Shown: positions 49,542-61,617, counted from the stretch's first letter. The stretch is 64,000 bases of DNA from Helicoverpa zea (GCF_022581195.2 NC_061454.1:3720001-3784000); one strand, 5' to 3'. A program made the numbers and translations. Notes: a model not told the origin generated them from the letters alone.

Positions 49542-50344
49542 TATTCTTTATTATGCACACCAATTAAAAATCAACAAGAACAAACAAAAATTTTGAAGTC
49601 GGTGACACAATGGGCGGTCTTATCGCTAAAAGCGATCTCTTACAGACAACCAGGTAGGATATTCTAGATTTATTAAATAGATATTGGCTAAATAGTTTGG
49701 TAATCGAGCAATCTATTTAGGATTTGAACGTTTGGAATTTGATGTCTTAGAACTAATTTAGTTATTGCGGTAATCAGTAAAACACATGTGGTGTTCATTA
49801 AGTACTAATTATGATTTGATCATTCAGCTCAAAATCAAACCCAAAATATTGAATTACTTGTTTAGGTAACCGGAACTGAGCGCCGTTTTATATTATATTA
49901 AACCGAAACTTAGTATTAAAAAAACTATAGTTAACAAACATAAACATGAAGTAGTTACACGGATCAAGTTCTTCATAAAAGTGCACTCAGGATCCAAGCA
50001 TCTACAAGATCCAATATATTTTGTATGCAAAGAAAGTGGTTGGTACAACTTGGTTTACAAATTAGAAATCCTTGTATACGTTCAAGTATGTTAGCTCTTC
50101 GTTGTCAAAGGAATTCTAAATAAGCTTGATATTCTGCTTAATATCATAAGCCAGAATTTCTAAACCCTTACTTTGGATCTTAAAGCTCGGTTGAAGAATT
50201 CGAAATAAATGCTTCTGAACTATTGTCATATGATAACGTAGTAATTAAAAATTAGGCTTTTTAACACTGAAAGATTTTGTCAAATCAGATCAGTATAGTT
50301 GCTGTTTGCACATTCAACGCATACTTTGAACAAGCTGTTTTTTT

Positions 50345-50440
50345 TGGTAGGGAATTCATCAGAAGATTTTATTTCTTCTGAAGCCCATTGTGTACCAGGG
50401 CCGCAGTAACTCTTTCGGACAATCCCGCAGCCGCAGTAAT
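50345..50440 (-). repeat. R1-like LINE 3' tail, decayed
   Basis: Reverse orientation: GGGCCGCAGTAACTCTTTCG and GACAATCCCGCAG match the start of the 37755 copy; the TTCATCAGAAGATTTTATTT end is degenerate. Confidence 0.5.
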
Positions 50441-50789
50441 TAAAGAAAGTTCCTAGTAGATATTCACCAAGGTCTAAGATCCCATTTCGGGATACATTAT
50501 CAGTTTAAATCAACGTTAGTGGTACGAAACTTCCCCATTTATCTAGCTTAGTACTAATGGAATTAGTATTTCAACTTCAGTAGCGATTCTGATAATAAAG
50601 TAGATTGAGGATACCTACTTTATCGGGAAAGGGACAGGTCAACGACTCAAGGACCCAAAGGTATGTAATTAAAATAATGTGTTATTTCTGTTCCTGTAAT
50701 CTGAAGGAATAAGAGGCTCAGTATTAGCCGTACGGACTGATCGACCAACACCTAAGCCTCTTTGGTCCGTAAATGGGAGCCTCTAAGTA

Positions 50790-50930
50790 AGAAGTTTGAC
50801 AACCAGTATTACCAAGGGGCATTGCGTTGCCATGGTAACGGGGTTAACTAGATCTGATACGCATTTGAGTAAAACACTGTAATCTGGTAAGACTGAGAGC
50901 TGACCCCAACAAGATGGACAAGTTCATTGT
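50790..50930 (+). repeat. SINE-A, strongly decayed 3' half
   Basis: ACCAAGGGGCATTGCGTTGC, AACGGGGTTAACTAGATCTG and GACTGAGAGCTGACCCCAAC follow the SINE-A body in order with many substitutions and indels. Confidence 0.5.
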
Positions 50931-51455
50931 ATATGATTTTATAGATCCATAAAAAAGCAGTTTCCTCAAGTGAGAAGATAATTTAATATTATTGACAACC
51001 CACGCTGGAACTAGCGATTCCTTATTGCGTTTATTAAGATCTCTAATCGGGGCAGCCTTGTTTGTGAACCGATTATGTCTGGTTTTAGGCAGTTTAGACT
51101 AGCTTTTTCCCACGGTTTCACCCACTAACTGGAAGAACTACTCTATGTATCTGGGTAAAAAGTAGCCCTACACTATCTGTGTCAAGGCTCGGAACCGGTT
51201 TAAAAAATACCAGTTAATACCGGTTTATTACGGTTTTCCTCCGAACTTTTCTTAAGAACGTGAACGTTTTAAGAACTTTATTTTACCTAAATTAACCGGT
51301 TTATTTGACGAACGGCGGTAAACGCGTTGCAACTTGTATGGATCGTGGTAGGTACTTTAAGATATTTCTTTTCATTCGATTTGTGCGTGACTTCGTAGGT
51401 AGACGTGTGCTGAGCAAAGGGATTTTGTCACCTGTTTATATTATTTGTGTTTAAA

Positions 51456-53809
51456 ATGGGTAGAAAGAAGACGAATTTAATTTATACATACTTTGATTAC
51501 AATGAAAACAATAAAACTTCAAAGTGTCTAATAGAAAACTGTGAACAAGTTTTACGGGTAAGTAAACCATTGATTGGCATGTATTTATTTGCTTAAATGT
51601 TTAAAATTCACAGTTAGACTGGTAGTGAACAGAAGGTACCTATGTTACAGCACAGAATATTATAATAAAGTACCTAATTTAGTGGTTATTATATTCTGTT
51701 GTTATAGTTAACATGATGGATAATTAAGTCAGATTTTTTTCTGCCGAAATATTATAACTTAACGTGAAGGTAGGTAGTAGTAATAACTTTGTTGATGTAC
51801 TTACTATTAGGTTATTGTATAATATGTGTATGTACATGGTTAGGTTTAATGTACATATTTAGTTTAGTTTATTATATTTGATTTATGATTTGATTTGAAG
51901 TGATGCCTGTTAGTTAAATGTGTTTATAATGAAGTTAAAATTTAACTAACATAAAATTTATGTTACATTGTTGCTTGTAAAGAATACGCTATCCATTAGA
52001 AGATTTAGGTTTTTCCACGTCATTATTAAGGTGAAAGATTTTTTTATGTTTCTTCGATTTTTGTTTTAGGGAAATCATGGTGCTAATTTATTGAGACATT
52101 TCTACACACAACACAGACAGCTGCACGACAAAATCCTTCACGAGAATAAAAAGAATAAAGAAAATGTACCACCGAAAAAAGATGACAACCATATGAAAGT
52201 AATGAAGCATTGTTCTAAATTAGTTACGATTCATGGTCGGCCGTTTTCGATTTTAGAGGATGACGCTTTTAAAGACTTAATATCATTAATACCAAATTCA
52301 AATCCCCTGTCTGTGAATGTTAAAAACATTAAAACAATGATTGAAAAACATGCTTATAATATACGCAAGAATGTCCATGATGAGTTAAAGGATCAACTTA
52401 TATCGTTAAAAATTGATGTAGCTTCGGTAAAATCTAGAAGATTTCTCGGCATAAACATTCAGTATATTGCAAATGGTAAAATTGTACTAAGAAACCTCAG
52501 TGTCCATGAATTACATGAGAGAAACACGGCCGAATTTCTAAAAGAAACAGTGATGATAGTCCTAAGTCGTTTCGGTATTGAGCTTAAACAATTATATTCC
52601 GTAACTTCTGATAATGGAGCTAACATGATTCGAATGTCAAAGCAGTTGGAGGAAGAGATGCAAGAAAATACAACTGAGGAACATGACTTCGTTGAAGGCG
52701 AGGATTCTGAGCATGAGAACGGATACGAGGTGTGGTTCGCTGAAGCAGGTAACTTAAATCTAAATATTGATAATCAAGGCCAAAACAAATTGACTACAGT
52801 GCGTTGTGCAGCTCATACACTGCAGCTCGCTATAAGAGATGCTTGTAGCGAACTTCGTGATCTTTTAGAACAATGTCGCCAGATAGCTCGTGTACTGCGC
52901 TCACCAAATAATGCTCTTCAGTTAAGAGTTCAGGGCTTACCACAAGCCATCATTGATTGTCCTACGAGATGGGATTCTACAGCAGACATGGTAGAGCGTA
53001 TATTATTATTCAAAGATTTCTTGAGTGGACGCACAGAACCAGTGTTTCAAACTTTTGCCGTAGAAGATACATGGCAGAAACTTAATGAAACTCTTGATGC
53101 TTTAAAACCATGTCGTATTCTGTCGAAAACTATACAACATGAGCAATTGACATTTGGAGATTTCTATCTTGCCTGGCTTAAATGTATCCTAGAAATAGAA
53201 AATATAAACACAGTTTTTGCCATATTTTTAGTCATTTGTATGAGGGAAAGAGAGAAAACTCTTCTTGAAAATGAATGTTTTCTGGGTGCAATTTATCTAG
53301 ATCCGAGAGTAAATTCAATGTTGTCAAATCAACAGCTGGAATTAGCTCGTGCCCATTTAGTCCAAACATATCAAAGATATTTAAGGTTAAATTCGACCGT
53401 TAGTGTAAGAGAAACAGAAAATGAAACTCCAGATGATCCCATACCATCAACTTCATCCTCCATCCTTGACATTTTTTTGCAAACGCAGTTCAGGCAACGA
53501 TATCAAGATTTACCGCATTTAAATCATAATGATAATTTGCAAATTAGTTTGCTTGCTTTTCTTAATGAACCGTTGCTTCCTTCTAATACAAATATTTTAA
53601 ATTATTGGGAATCAAAGAAGATTACTGATCCACAATTATACTTGATTTCTAAAATTGCCTTGGCTACACCAGCAACACAGGTTAGTGTGGAGAGGCTATT
53701 CTCATCTTTAAAATTTATAATGAATAACTTAAGAATATCGTTAAAGGATACAACCATTGACGACATTTTAATTGTTAGAAATAACCATTTGTATCATTTG
53801 TGTCAGTAA
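51456..53809 (+). CDS. hAT transposase, two exons, intact
   Basis: Exons 51456-51557 and 52070-53809, joined in phase 0 by GTAAGT and TTGTTTTAG sites; 613 residues. Residues 24-49 form a BED-type zinc finger (C24, C29, H44, H49) for binding element ends. A probable first catalytic Asp lies in LKIDVASVKSRRFLGINIQY near residue 150 and the second in TSDNGANM near 215; the Glu was not placed. RCAAHTLQLAIRDA and CPTRWDSTADM are conserved hAT core motifs, followed by YLDPRVNSML and the C-terminal dimerisation domain ALATPATQVSVERLFSSLKF. The start is the first ATG upstream of the finger. It has no stop or frameshift. Length fits active hAT enzymes (about 600-700 residues). Confidence 0.92.
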
Positions 53810-54069
53810 TAAAATTATTATTTTAATTTGACAAAACTGATTAACTAATTGTGCTTTTGTTCAGTTAATTTTTAGAGTATTTTTTAGTTACAGGACTTCG
53901 AATATGTCAACAAAATAACATTTTCATGTTGTCCTAAACAATGTTCTTTTTTACTACTTAAAAAAATAAGAATCATTAATTTTAAGATTTTTAAGACTGA
54001 TTTAGCCAAATATTTTACTTTGTTCATTATATTTCCTAATTCTGACTAGTTCAAACGTTGAACTAATCG

Positions 54070-54222
54070 GTGTGCTGAGTGTGAGTTGTTTTACGCTAAC
54101 GCGATCGACGCGTTTATGACGTTCGGCACTCCGATTGGCCTGCTCCAAGATCTTATCCAATCAGAGAGCCGAACCCGCTAAACGTCACGATCACGTTAAC
54201 GAAACAACTCACACTAGCACAC
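54070..54222. repeat. 153-bp imperfect palindrome inside the hAT element
   Basis: Outer arms GTGTGCTGAGTGTGAGTTGT and ACAACTCACACTAGCACAC pair, and inner words GTTCGGCACTCCGATTGG and CCAATCAGAGAGCCGAAC pair. It lies between the two convergent hAT genes. It could be a small MITE (no target duplication seen) or a hairpin that ends both transcripts. Confidence 0.6.
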
Positions 54223-54680
54223 AATTTCCAAATCAATGGCTTAATTATTAGTTTCGAAAAATGTATCTGCTCAACAACGTAAGTAACGCAATTAATGTTG
54301 TTGAGTTGTCGAAATGATTAGTTGTGAACACGGTGATTAGTTGTGTGTTATGCAATTAGGGTGCGGTTGAACTAGTGTATACCTACCTACATTTTTTTTA
54401 ACTAAACTACCTAATTGTACTTACATATATAATAATATGTAAACGACAAGACGATTAAATATCTGATATAATGAAAAGTATTTTCATTTTTCTTTTTCCA
54501 AATATTGGTAAAAGTGTCAAATGATCCGTAAGATAAAAATATATATTTGTGCATATTCCAGATTTTAAAATAAAACTGCTCGTATTTTCCTTTAATCATT
54601 TTTATTAGTAACATTTAAGTATGAATGATCCACATTGATATTTTGCATGTTCGTTCAGGCACATCATACAAATTTAATAT

Positions 54681-57624
54681 TTATTTGTTTGATTTATCAC
54701 GGTGTTGATGTTTTAAAGCATCTATATACTTTAAAATATTGATGTATGCTTCAGAGCGCATACATGGTGGCAAAAATTGTAATTCACCTATTAACAAATT
54801 TCCAAAATAATAGTTTCGTTTATCTAGTTCCTTATCAAATATACAAAAAACACATTGTTTGACATTTGAAGTAGTTTCTTCTTCTGGTTTAGAATCTTCA
54901 CCACACTTCATCTTTTCGTCACTATCAGAACTATTTTTTTCATCCTCTTTCTCAAATTGGGTGTTTATGTTAAACGTGTCAGATGCGTTGATAACACGTT
55001 TTTTAGGTATTAGCAATGATTGGGATTGATTTTCATCATCACAATATTCCTGTCTTCTTTTTCGTGATTCACCTGTGACAATAATACACATCCATTTAAA
55101 TAAATACTAAAATAGTTTTTCTTTACCACATAAACTCACAAACATATGGAAAATGGATCTATGTAAGTTGTATGGTCACTATTTATACGTTAAGACGTAT
55201 ACTGCAAAAAGACGTGCAGGACAATGCCGTGTGAACGAAGCCAAACTGATCGACAATGGCAATGCGACAGGGTTTTTTTTTTTTTGGTGGGTAAAATCAT
55301 CCAATGACAAATCCCGCCCCTGGGCAAGGCGGGAAATAGTGTCAGACTCTTACTGACTAAAAACCCACCCCGTTCCATCTCTTGGTCCCAGAGCCCTGGT
55401 GCGCCAACTTTCGCATTCACCCAGAACCCCAGGAGGAGGCTTCGGCCCGTTCGGGCCCCCGTTTACTAGCGACTCCCTGAGGCGCGCGGGAACAGTGCGC
55501 GCCGTCGACGGCTTGGACTAGGTCCGGACAAAACCGGTGGCCGGAAATCGGAATCGGAAATGCGGCGGCGACGGCCGCGGCGTGTGCGCCGTTGCCTTAT
55601 GCGGTCGGCTTCCTCCTTCGCTAGCATTACTGCTTCGCAGAAGGAAGCGACCGCCTGCCACTCCTCCTCGCTCCGGACCATGGCCTCAACCAAAGCCCGG
55701 CGCGAGAGATCGCCGCCGTCGATCGCCCTCACCAGGACACGGCGATGCTCTTCCCAAGCGGGGCACACCTCTACCGTATGCTGCACCGTGTCCTCCGGGC
55801 GGTCCACACAGTGGCGACACCCGGGCGTCGCCACCTCCCGAATCCGGTGCAGGTATCTCCCGAACTTACCATGTCCGGTGAGAACCTGCGTCATGTGGAA
55901 GGTGAGGACGCCATGAGGTCTTTCCAGCCACGCCTCAAAGATGGGACTTACCGCCATAATTATGGTGTGCCCAGCACCAGGTTGCGATAGTCGCTGTCGC
56001 CATTCCACCATGAGATCCCGCCGGAACTCTGTCCGCCAGGCCGTGACTTGTCGCGGCAGTGGAGTTTCGCCCCGGCGTTGCATCTCCGCGCGCAGATCGT
56101 GCATGTGTGCATGGACTGTTGCCGCCAGATCCCACGGTGGCAGGCCATCAAGGAGGCTCGCTGCTTCGCGGGACACCGTGCGGTATCCCCGTACTATCCG
56201 TATGGCCATGACCCTCTGGCAGGCGTTCAGCTGGGCCGCTGGTCGCTTACGCAGCGACGGCGCCCACACTGGCGCCCCGTAAAGGACCATGGACCGAACG
56301 ATGCCAGCATAGAGCCTCCGGCAGGAGGCGTCTGGACCCCCTAAGTTCGGCAGGAGCCGCTTGAGGGCAGCCCCGGTCCGATTCAATTTGGGAGCTAGAC
56401 GTCGGAAATGCTCCTCGAAATTCCACCGGCTGTCGAGGACGAGTCCTAGGTACTTCATCGTCGACCCGACGCCGATGTGAACTCCTCCTACCGTTAGTTG
56501 GGAGACCGGCGGTGGCGCGTTCCGAGGGCCGTGAAAGCATATGGCTTCGGACTTGTGTAGCGCTACCTCGAGTCCCAACTGCTCGATCCTCTCCACGACT
56601 GTCGCAACCCCGTGCGTCGCTAGTTCGACCGCCGCCTGGTACGACTCTCCCTGCGCCAGGACCAGCGTGTCGTCTGCGAAACAGACCACGCTGAGACCTT
56701 CAGGTAGGTCGGCGCGCAGCACGTAGTCGTACTCGATGTTCCACAAGGGCCGTCCTAATACCGATCCCTGTGGAACACCGCACGACATCTCTCGCCGTTT
56801 CCACTCTCCTTGGTGACCGGGATAGATGATGAACCTGTCAGACAGGCCTTGATCACACGACAGAGGTAGTCAGTCGGGCACCCGGTGATACCGGAGTGCC
56901 CTCCCAATGCAACTCCAGGGCAGCGAATTAAAAGCATTGGCGATGTCCAAAGACACCGCCAAGACACATCTGCCCCGGGATACCGCGTCCCCCGTCGTGA
57001 GGGCTCGCACGCGCATGATGGCGTCCACTGTAGAACGCCTCCTGCTAAATCCGAACTAACCATCCGCCAGATCCGACCCCTTCCGTGTCAGGAGCGCGAC
57101 GAGGCGGTCTGCAATTACTCTTTCAAAGAGCTTGCCTACCTCGTCGAGCAGCACAATGGGCCGGTATGTGGACGGTGAGTCTGCAGGGCGCCCTGGCGGC
57201 CGACGAAATTAGAGGTAGTGTTACCGAGCCGATGAGGTCCTGTACCCAGTCAGCTCTGAATGCGACAGGGTGGATCGCAGGGACAAGAAATTTTACGCAG
57301 GGGAAATCACAGGAAGAGAATAGTTATCTATAATTACGATTGGCCTATTTGTAATGTAATTTTGAGTTTTAATATCGGATACAGAATTAACCTTTCGAAT
57401 ACCGTAGTTAAAGACACAATTAAAAGACAATAGTTGCGCGGACCAGTGTAATGAACTAAATTCATTATTTACCTAGATATTGAGAGCTTTCTTCTTCAAT
57501 AAAAAATGGCTGACTATCTAATTGGTCCATAGGATCTGTAAAAAATAATATTTAAATGTTTACAGATTATTTATCATCATTATCAACTTAATTTCACCAA
57601 AATATTAGATAGGTACTTACTCAT
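54681..57624 (-). CDS. Second hAT-borne gene: 152-residue protein with BESS-like C-terminus
   Basis: Three exons with matched phases: 57621-57624 (ATG A), 57473-57535 (acceptor TTTTTTACAG, donor CTAG/GTAAAT) and 54681-55072 (acceptor TTATTGTCACAG). They give 459 nt, 152 residues plus stop. After MNPMDQLDSQPFF come acidic EEES, a basic RKRRQ patch, a low-complexity acidic middle (EKEDEKNSSDSDEKM), a Cys pair in KQCVFCIFDKE, and a C-terminal segment NYYFGNLLIGELQFLPPCMR followed by ILKYIDALKHQH that resembles the BESS protein-interaction motif. The nested LINE lies in the second intron and leaves all exons intact. Its role in transposition is unknown. An alternative start is the ATG within exon 2. 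Confidence 0.6.
55273..57258 (-). mobile_element. Nested R1-like LINE, 5'-truncated and mutated
   Basis: Flanked by a 12-bp duplication AATGCGACAGGG (55261-55272, 57259-57270), with a T run at 55273-55285 that is its poly(A) tail. GC-rich against the AT-rich hAT. Reverse-transcriptase remains: RPIVLLDEVGKLFERVIADR, a TAG stop at the residue expected before FGFSRRRSTVDAI (about 57055), a frameshift of two bases near 56843, then an open frame 56788-55466 with SCGVPQGSVLG, CFADDTLVL and MKYLGLVLDSRWNFEEHF. The C-terminus has the Cys/His knuckle GCRHCVDRPEDTVQHTVEVC typical of R1-clade elements, then an Arg-rich tail. ORF1 and endonuclease are missing. Confidence 0.88.
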
Positions 57625-58551
57625 TATTTATGTTTGCAACAGAGCGTATTGATGCAATGACATGAACGTCCGACCCCAAACGAAAAAAATCTTACTACTG
57701 AATAAAATCTGAACAATGCGCGGCGTTTCTTTAGGGTGCGTCCGTTTTAACCGGTTTTTATTGCTCTAAACCTTTTAATCTCAAAAAACCTTTATGTAAA
57801 TACTGTTCCAAATATCGGTTAAAAAAAAACGGTTTATGCGAACGAAACCAAATGTAAAGGTTTTGCGTCAAGTACATCATAGCGGTTTGAAAATTTAACC
57901 GGTATCCGAGCCTTGATCTGTGTACCTTTTTGAACGGGGTGAAGTAGTTTTATCGAGAAAGTCCGACAGACAGACTGACGTTTTTTATAAAAGTGGATGA
58001 TATGAGTGGTGGATGGTCGGATAGTCTAGATACTTTGATAAGTAAAAGGTATACTTAATATAAAACCTCGTTTATTCAAATTTTGTGTTTATTTTGCTAC
58101 ATATTTTTAGACCTCTTTTCTAGCATAAATGTCCCTTGATGAAATGTCTTGAGTAATAGTTTTCGTATTATGGGTATACGAGAGTTATTTTCACATTTAT
58201 AACATTAAAAATAAGGATTTATTGGCCGCAATTTTGGGCTACTTAGTTGGTGCCCTGTTGTACATCCAAACGTTACCTTCTTATACATTTTGTAGACAAA
58301 TATTTGATGTATCAATAACATTGTTTAAAAAACATTGTAATTCAATAAAGATGTAATAAATATTGGAAGTTTGTTAATCCATCATGCTCTGACAAGTAAT
58401 TTATTCTTATAGAACAAAATTTTGGTACACAAGTTGTTCTGAACCAATTTTTTAATGCACTAATCTTTCTGAATATCTAGAAAATTTGTTGCTTGTCTGC
58501 GGTTTTATCCACTACGAGAAAAAACTTTCTTACGACTTTACCCTTCATTCT

Positions 58552-58700
58552 AACTAGCCTTTTCCCAACTGTGGTGGGGTCACTTCCAGTCAGACCTGAT
58601 GCAGTTACATGGGGTGACTGTCCATCTGACCTCCTCAACCCAGTTACCTGGGCAACCCAATACCCCTTAGTAGACTTACTTTTTCAGACCAATAAACTCT
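58552..58700 (-). repeat. SINE-A 3' portion
   Basis: Reverse complement: ACTAGCCTTTTCCCAACTGT, GGTGGGGTCACTTCCAGTCA, then CAACCCAGTTACCTGGGCAA. The head is absent. Confidence 0.7.
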
Positions 58701-60370
58701 TGACCTTTCTAATATAATAGAAGTATCGATAAAAGGCTTGCACTCTGAATAAATTAGAGCCGATGCGGTTTTATCGGATCTGCCTACATTTTAAATTAAT
58801 TTATAGTTGTGGTTAAAATTGGTCGAATTATTTGAACGGTTAATGGTTAGAGGTGAAACTATCACATTTGGAATAATGATGCTTATTGGTTGATAATGTT
58901 TAGATTTTAGAGTTCAGTTTAGTTTTGGTTTAAATATTATTTCGACAATTCGCAGTGGATAAATGAAAGTTCATTGTATTTCCTATATTCGAATATCACA
59001 GTAAAAACATACGTTTTTTGTATATTCGTAAAGAAAAAAATTACTAGTTGCTAAAAACCTTGTAAAAATATGTAGTTTACATTTTACTTAATATTTTAAC
59101 TGTATAAACAGTACTCACCGAATATCGAACCGAATTTTTTTGACACTCAACTTCATATCGTAACCAATTTTAAATATTCAACTAAAAATATCACAAAAAG
59201 TGTTCATTTAAAATTCCACCTATATCCTTGCGGATAGCGCGTCAGATGCAAGAGAACGTCCAAAGATTACTTGGATATAAAAACAGCTACTTACTATGTA
59301 GCTACCGTACACTAACTAGGTAATGCCAACTACTTACTTTACCGCGTGACTTACTCAATTAATGAAGAAAAACCAGTATAATCTTGCACTGTTGGGTCAA
59401 TAGTCAATGCTCATTGATGACATGGTAATTGACATATATTTTTTCATTTAAAAATTGATCAAGAGAGGGATGAGAAAGCAGGTAATGAACAATGTGGTAT
59501 GACCACTTTTGGTATGACCAAATTGGTTCAAATACTTTGTCAGTAACAGGAATCAGCAAATTCATATATAGCAATATTATTGAAGGAAAAATTTGGGTGA
59601 ATTGGAGATAAGGAGTTCACATAAAGAAAACAAAAGTAGAGAGAAGTCAACGACTTAAGCAACGACGAAATGCTCAAGAAATTGCACAGACTTTTGATGA
59701 GGACACAAAATTGATGAAAGTAACCACAAAAAAAGTACCTACAGAAATGACGAGACTAGACAGAAACTATTTGCTTATCTTTTGTAAAGGAAAAAAGTAC
59801 GTCCTTGTATTTTCTGCAGTGCGTAAAAATAAAGATTTTGAAGTTCAACCTTGCATTTGGCATAACGACAAGGCGATTCAAGATTTTCCTGTTTTTATAA
59901 GTTTCGTAAATGGATTCTATCCATTCAAGGATTTCAAGAAAATTGAGTTTTATTTTAGGTTACTTTTACAAAGTATCATTTTACTTTAATACTTTGTCAT
60001 CTCGATAAATGCGCACTCACTTTTGTTGCTCATCAGAAAAAAATACGATCGTTGGTTTATTTAAATTGTATGCAAATAAATAAATCTTTCATTGGTCATG
60101 GGCACTTCTAAAACACTACAGTTATCTATCGCAAAAAATTGCTGAAGTACAAGTGCCTTGAAGTTTCTAAGATGGCATATGAAGTACCTAAGTTATCTTC
60201 ATATATAAAAAAAAACACTTTATACAATTATTTTCCAGACGTTATTTTGACGCTAACTTTAGAAGCCTATACGCTTTCTATATCTAAAATATTTCCATGT
60301 ATTTTAAACGTGTAAAATACTAAGGTCTTTGACAATTTAAGGTCGCCATTATTTATATGAAGGCAGTTCT
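58701..60370. other. Intergenic stretch with one unrecognised ORF
   Basis: AT-rich. The only ORF of note is 59711-59989 (+, 92 codons), with a lysine-rich start MMKVTTKKVPTEMTRLDRNY and a hydrophobic aromatic end. It matches no family I recognise; the 250 bases before it (AGAGAAGTCAACGACTTAAG, CGACGAAATGCTCAAGAAAT) also look mildly coding but are in a different frame, so this may be a decayed transposon gene. Confidence 0.25.
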
Positions 60371-60610
60371 CCATCCTCTGAGCCTTTTCCCAATCATGTT
60401 GGGGTCGGCTTCCAGTCTAACCGGATTCAGCTGAGTACCAGTGCTTTACAAGAAGCGACTGCCTATCTGACCTCCTCAACCCAGTTACCCGGGCAACCCG
60501 ATACCCCTTGGTTAGACTGGTGTCAGACTTACTGGCTTCTGACTACCCGTAACGACTGCCAAGGATGTTCAATGACAGCCGGGACCTACAGTTTAATGTG
60601 CCATGAAGGC
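60371..60610 (-). mobile_element. SINE-A, 5'-truncated, with 16-bp target duplication
   Basis: Reverse complement of the SINE-A body (CATGTTGGGGTCGGCTTCCA, AGTCTAACCGGATTCAGCTG, CCGGGCAACCCGATACCCCT), stopping before the tRNA-like head. Direct repeats ATATGAAGGCAGTTCT lie at 60355-60370 and 60611-60626. Confidence 0.85.
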
Positions 60611-61217
60611 ATATGAAGGCAGTTCTAAATATAATTAATTGTTCGCACATTGTCGAGGCACGCAATAGGCCCAAAGCGCATTAATTATAATGACAAACAA
60701 CACAATAATTATCTGGTCCAAGTTTGTCCTGAATTGTGTATACATTATGTAATTATGGACTGAATTAAGTAAAATACAAATAAGGCATTTTTAGCGACAC
60801 GCGTACCTATACATAATTAATGAGCTGAAAATCACTGTTTTTCATCAGCCGCGCCGGTGCTACGGAATCAGAGCGACAAAAAATATATTTGATGCTGGGC
60901 ATATTTTTTGGTTACATAATGCTGCAATACCTATTTGAATGATAGTTACATTCACAGCTTTACTGGAAGTATCTTAAAATATGATACCTATATAAATCTT
61001 TGAATTAAATCCATTTGTATCGAACCGTCACTACAGACAATACCTATCGCACGTAGAGTTTTTAAATTAAAAGTATTTAAAAGCACAGAAAAAAAACAAA
61101 TAAAAAAGAATTTACCACGAAATATTCATAACACTGTCAAGAACCCAAATTGCCTTTATCATTAATTGCCTGAATACACCTTTAAAACAATTAAAATTTT
61201 CAAAAATACCGATACAC

Positions 61218-61617
61218 AATAAAATTAAATTATAAATTAAAAAAAACCCCCGACCCAAAAAAAGTACGCAATAATTATGACAAAAGGTTAAACACGCCAA
61301 ACCCTATAAAAAGCAAAAAATAACTTTTAACACTACGTAAACTAAATTTTGTCGTGTCGGACCGCTCTAATTCATTACTTTAGATACGTGTTTTTTTTTT
61401 AAACGAATGTTGTAATTAGGTAGGTATCATTTGATTTATGTAAGTATTTATGAAGGTAAAAAGCGGTCCCCCGACACGTCAAAATTTAGTTTACGTAGTG
61501 TTATATAAAAGTTATTTTTTGCTTTTTATAGGGTTTGGCGTGTTTAACCTTTTGTCATAATTATTGCGTACTTTTTTTGGGTCGGGGGTTTTTTTAAATT
61601 TATAATTTAATTTTATT
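61218..61617. repeat. Long inverted repeat, arms about 150 bp
   Basis: The left arm 61218-61366 and right arm 61462-61617 are near-perfect reverse complements (for example CACTACGTAAACTAAATTTT left and AAAATTTAGTTTACGTAGTG right), with a spacer of about 95 bp. The arms contain CCCCCGACCC and GGGTCGGGGG at their outer sides, resembling the GTCGGGGGTT end of the LINE tail at 62300, so this may be two LINE-tail copies head to head. Confidence 0.8.

Larger units (their letters stand above)
51183..57915 (+). mobile_element. hAT transposon with two genes and a nested LINE
   Basis: Terminal inverted repeats start CAAGGCTCGGA at both ends (11 bp perfect, then ACCGGTTTA-type subterminal motifs repeated several times inside each end). 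A perfect 8-bp target duplication ATCTGTGT flanks it at 51175-51182 and 57916-57923. It carries a transposase on the + strand (51456-53809) and a second convergent spliced gene on the - strand (57624-54681). The element is 6,733 bp; removing the nested LINE (55273-57258) and one duplicated target leaves about 4.7 kb. It is inserted in an old LINE-tail repeat whose halves lie at about 51100-51182 and 57916-57990. The intact ends and ORFs suggest recent mobility. Confidence 0.93.

Noticed and set aside
55537..56694. Several plus-strand ORFs of 60-118 codons, Arg/Pro/Ser-rich
   Set aside because: Shadows of the GC-rich reverse-transcriptase frame on the minus strand.
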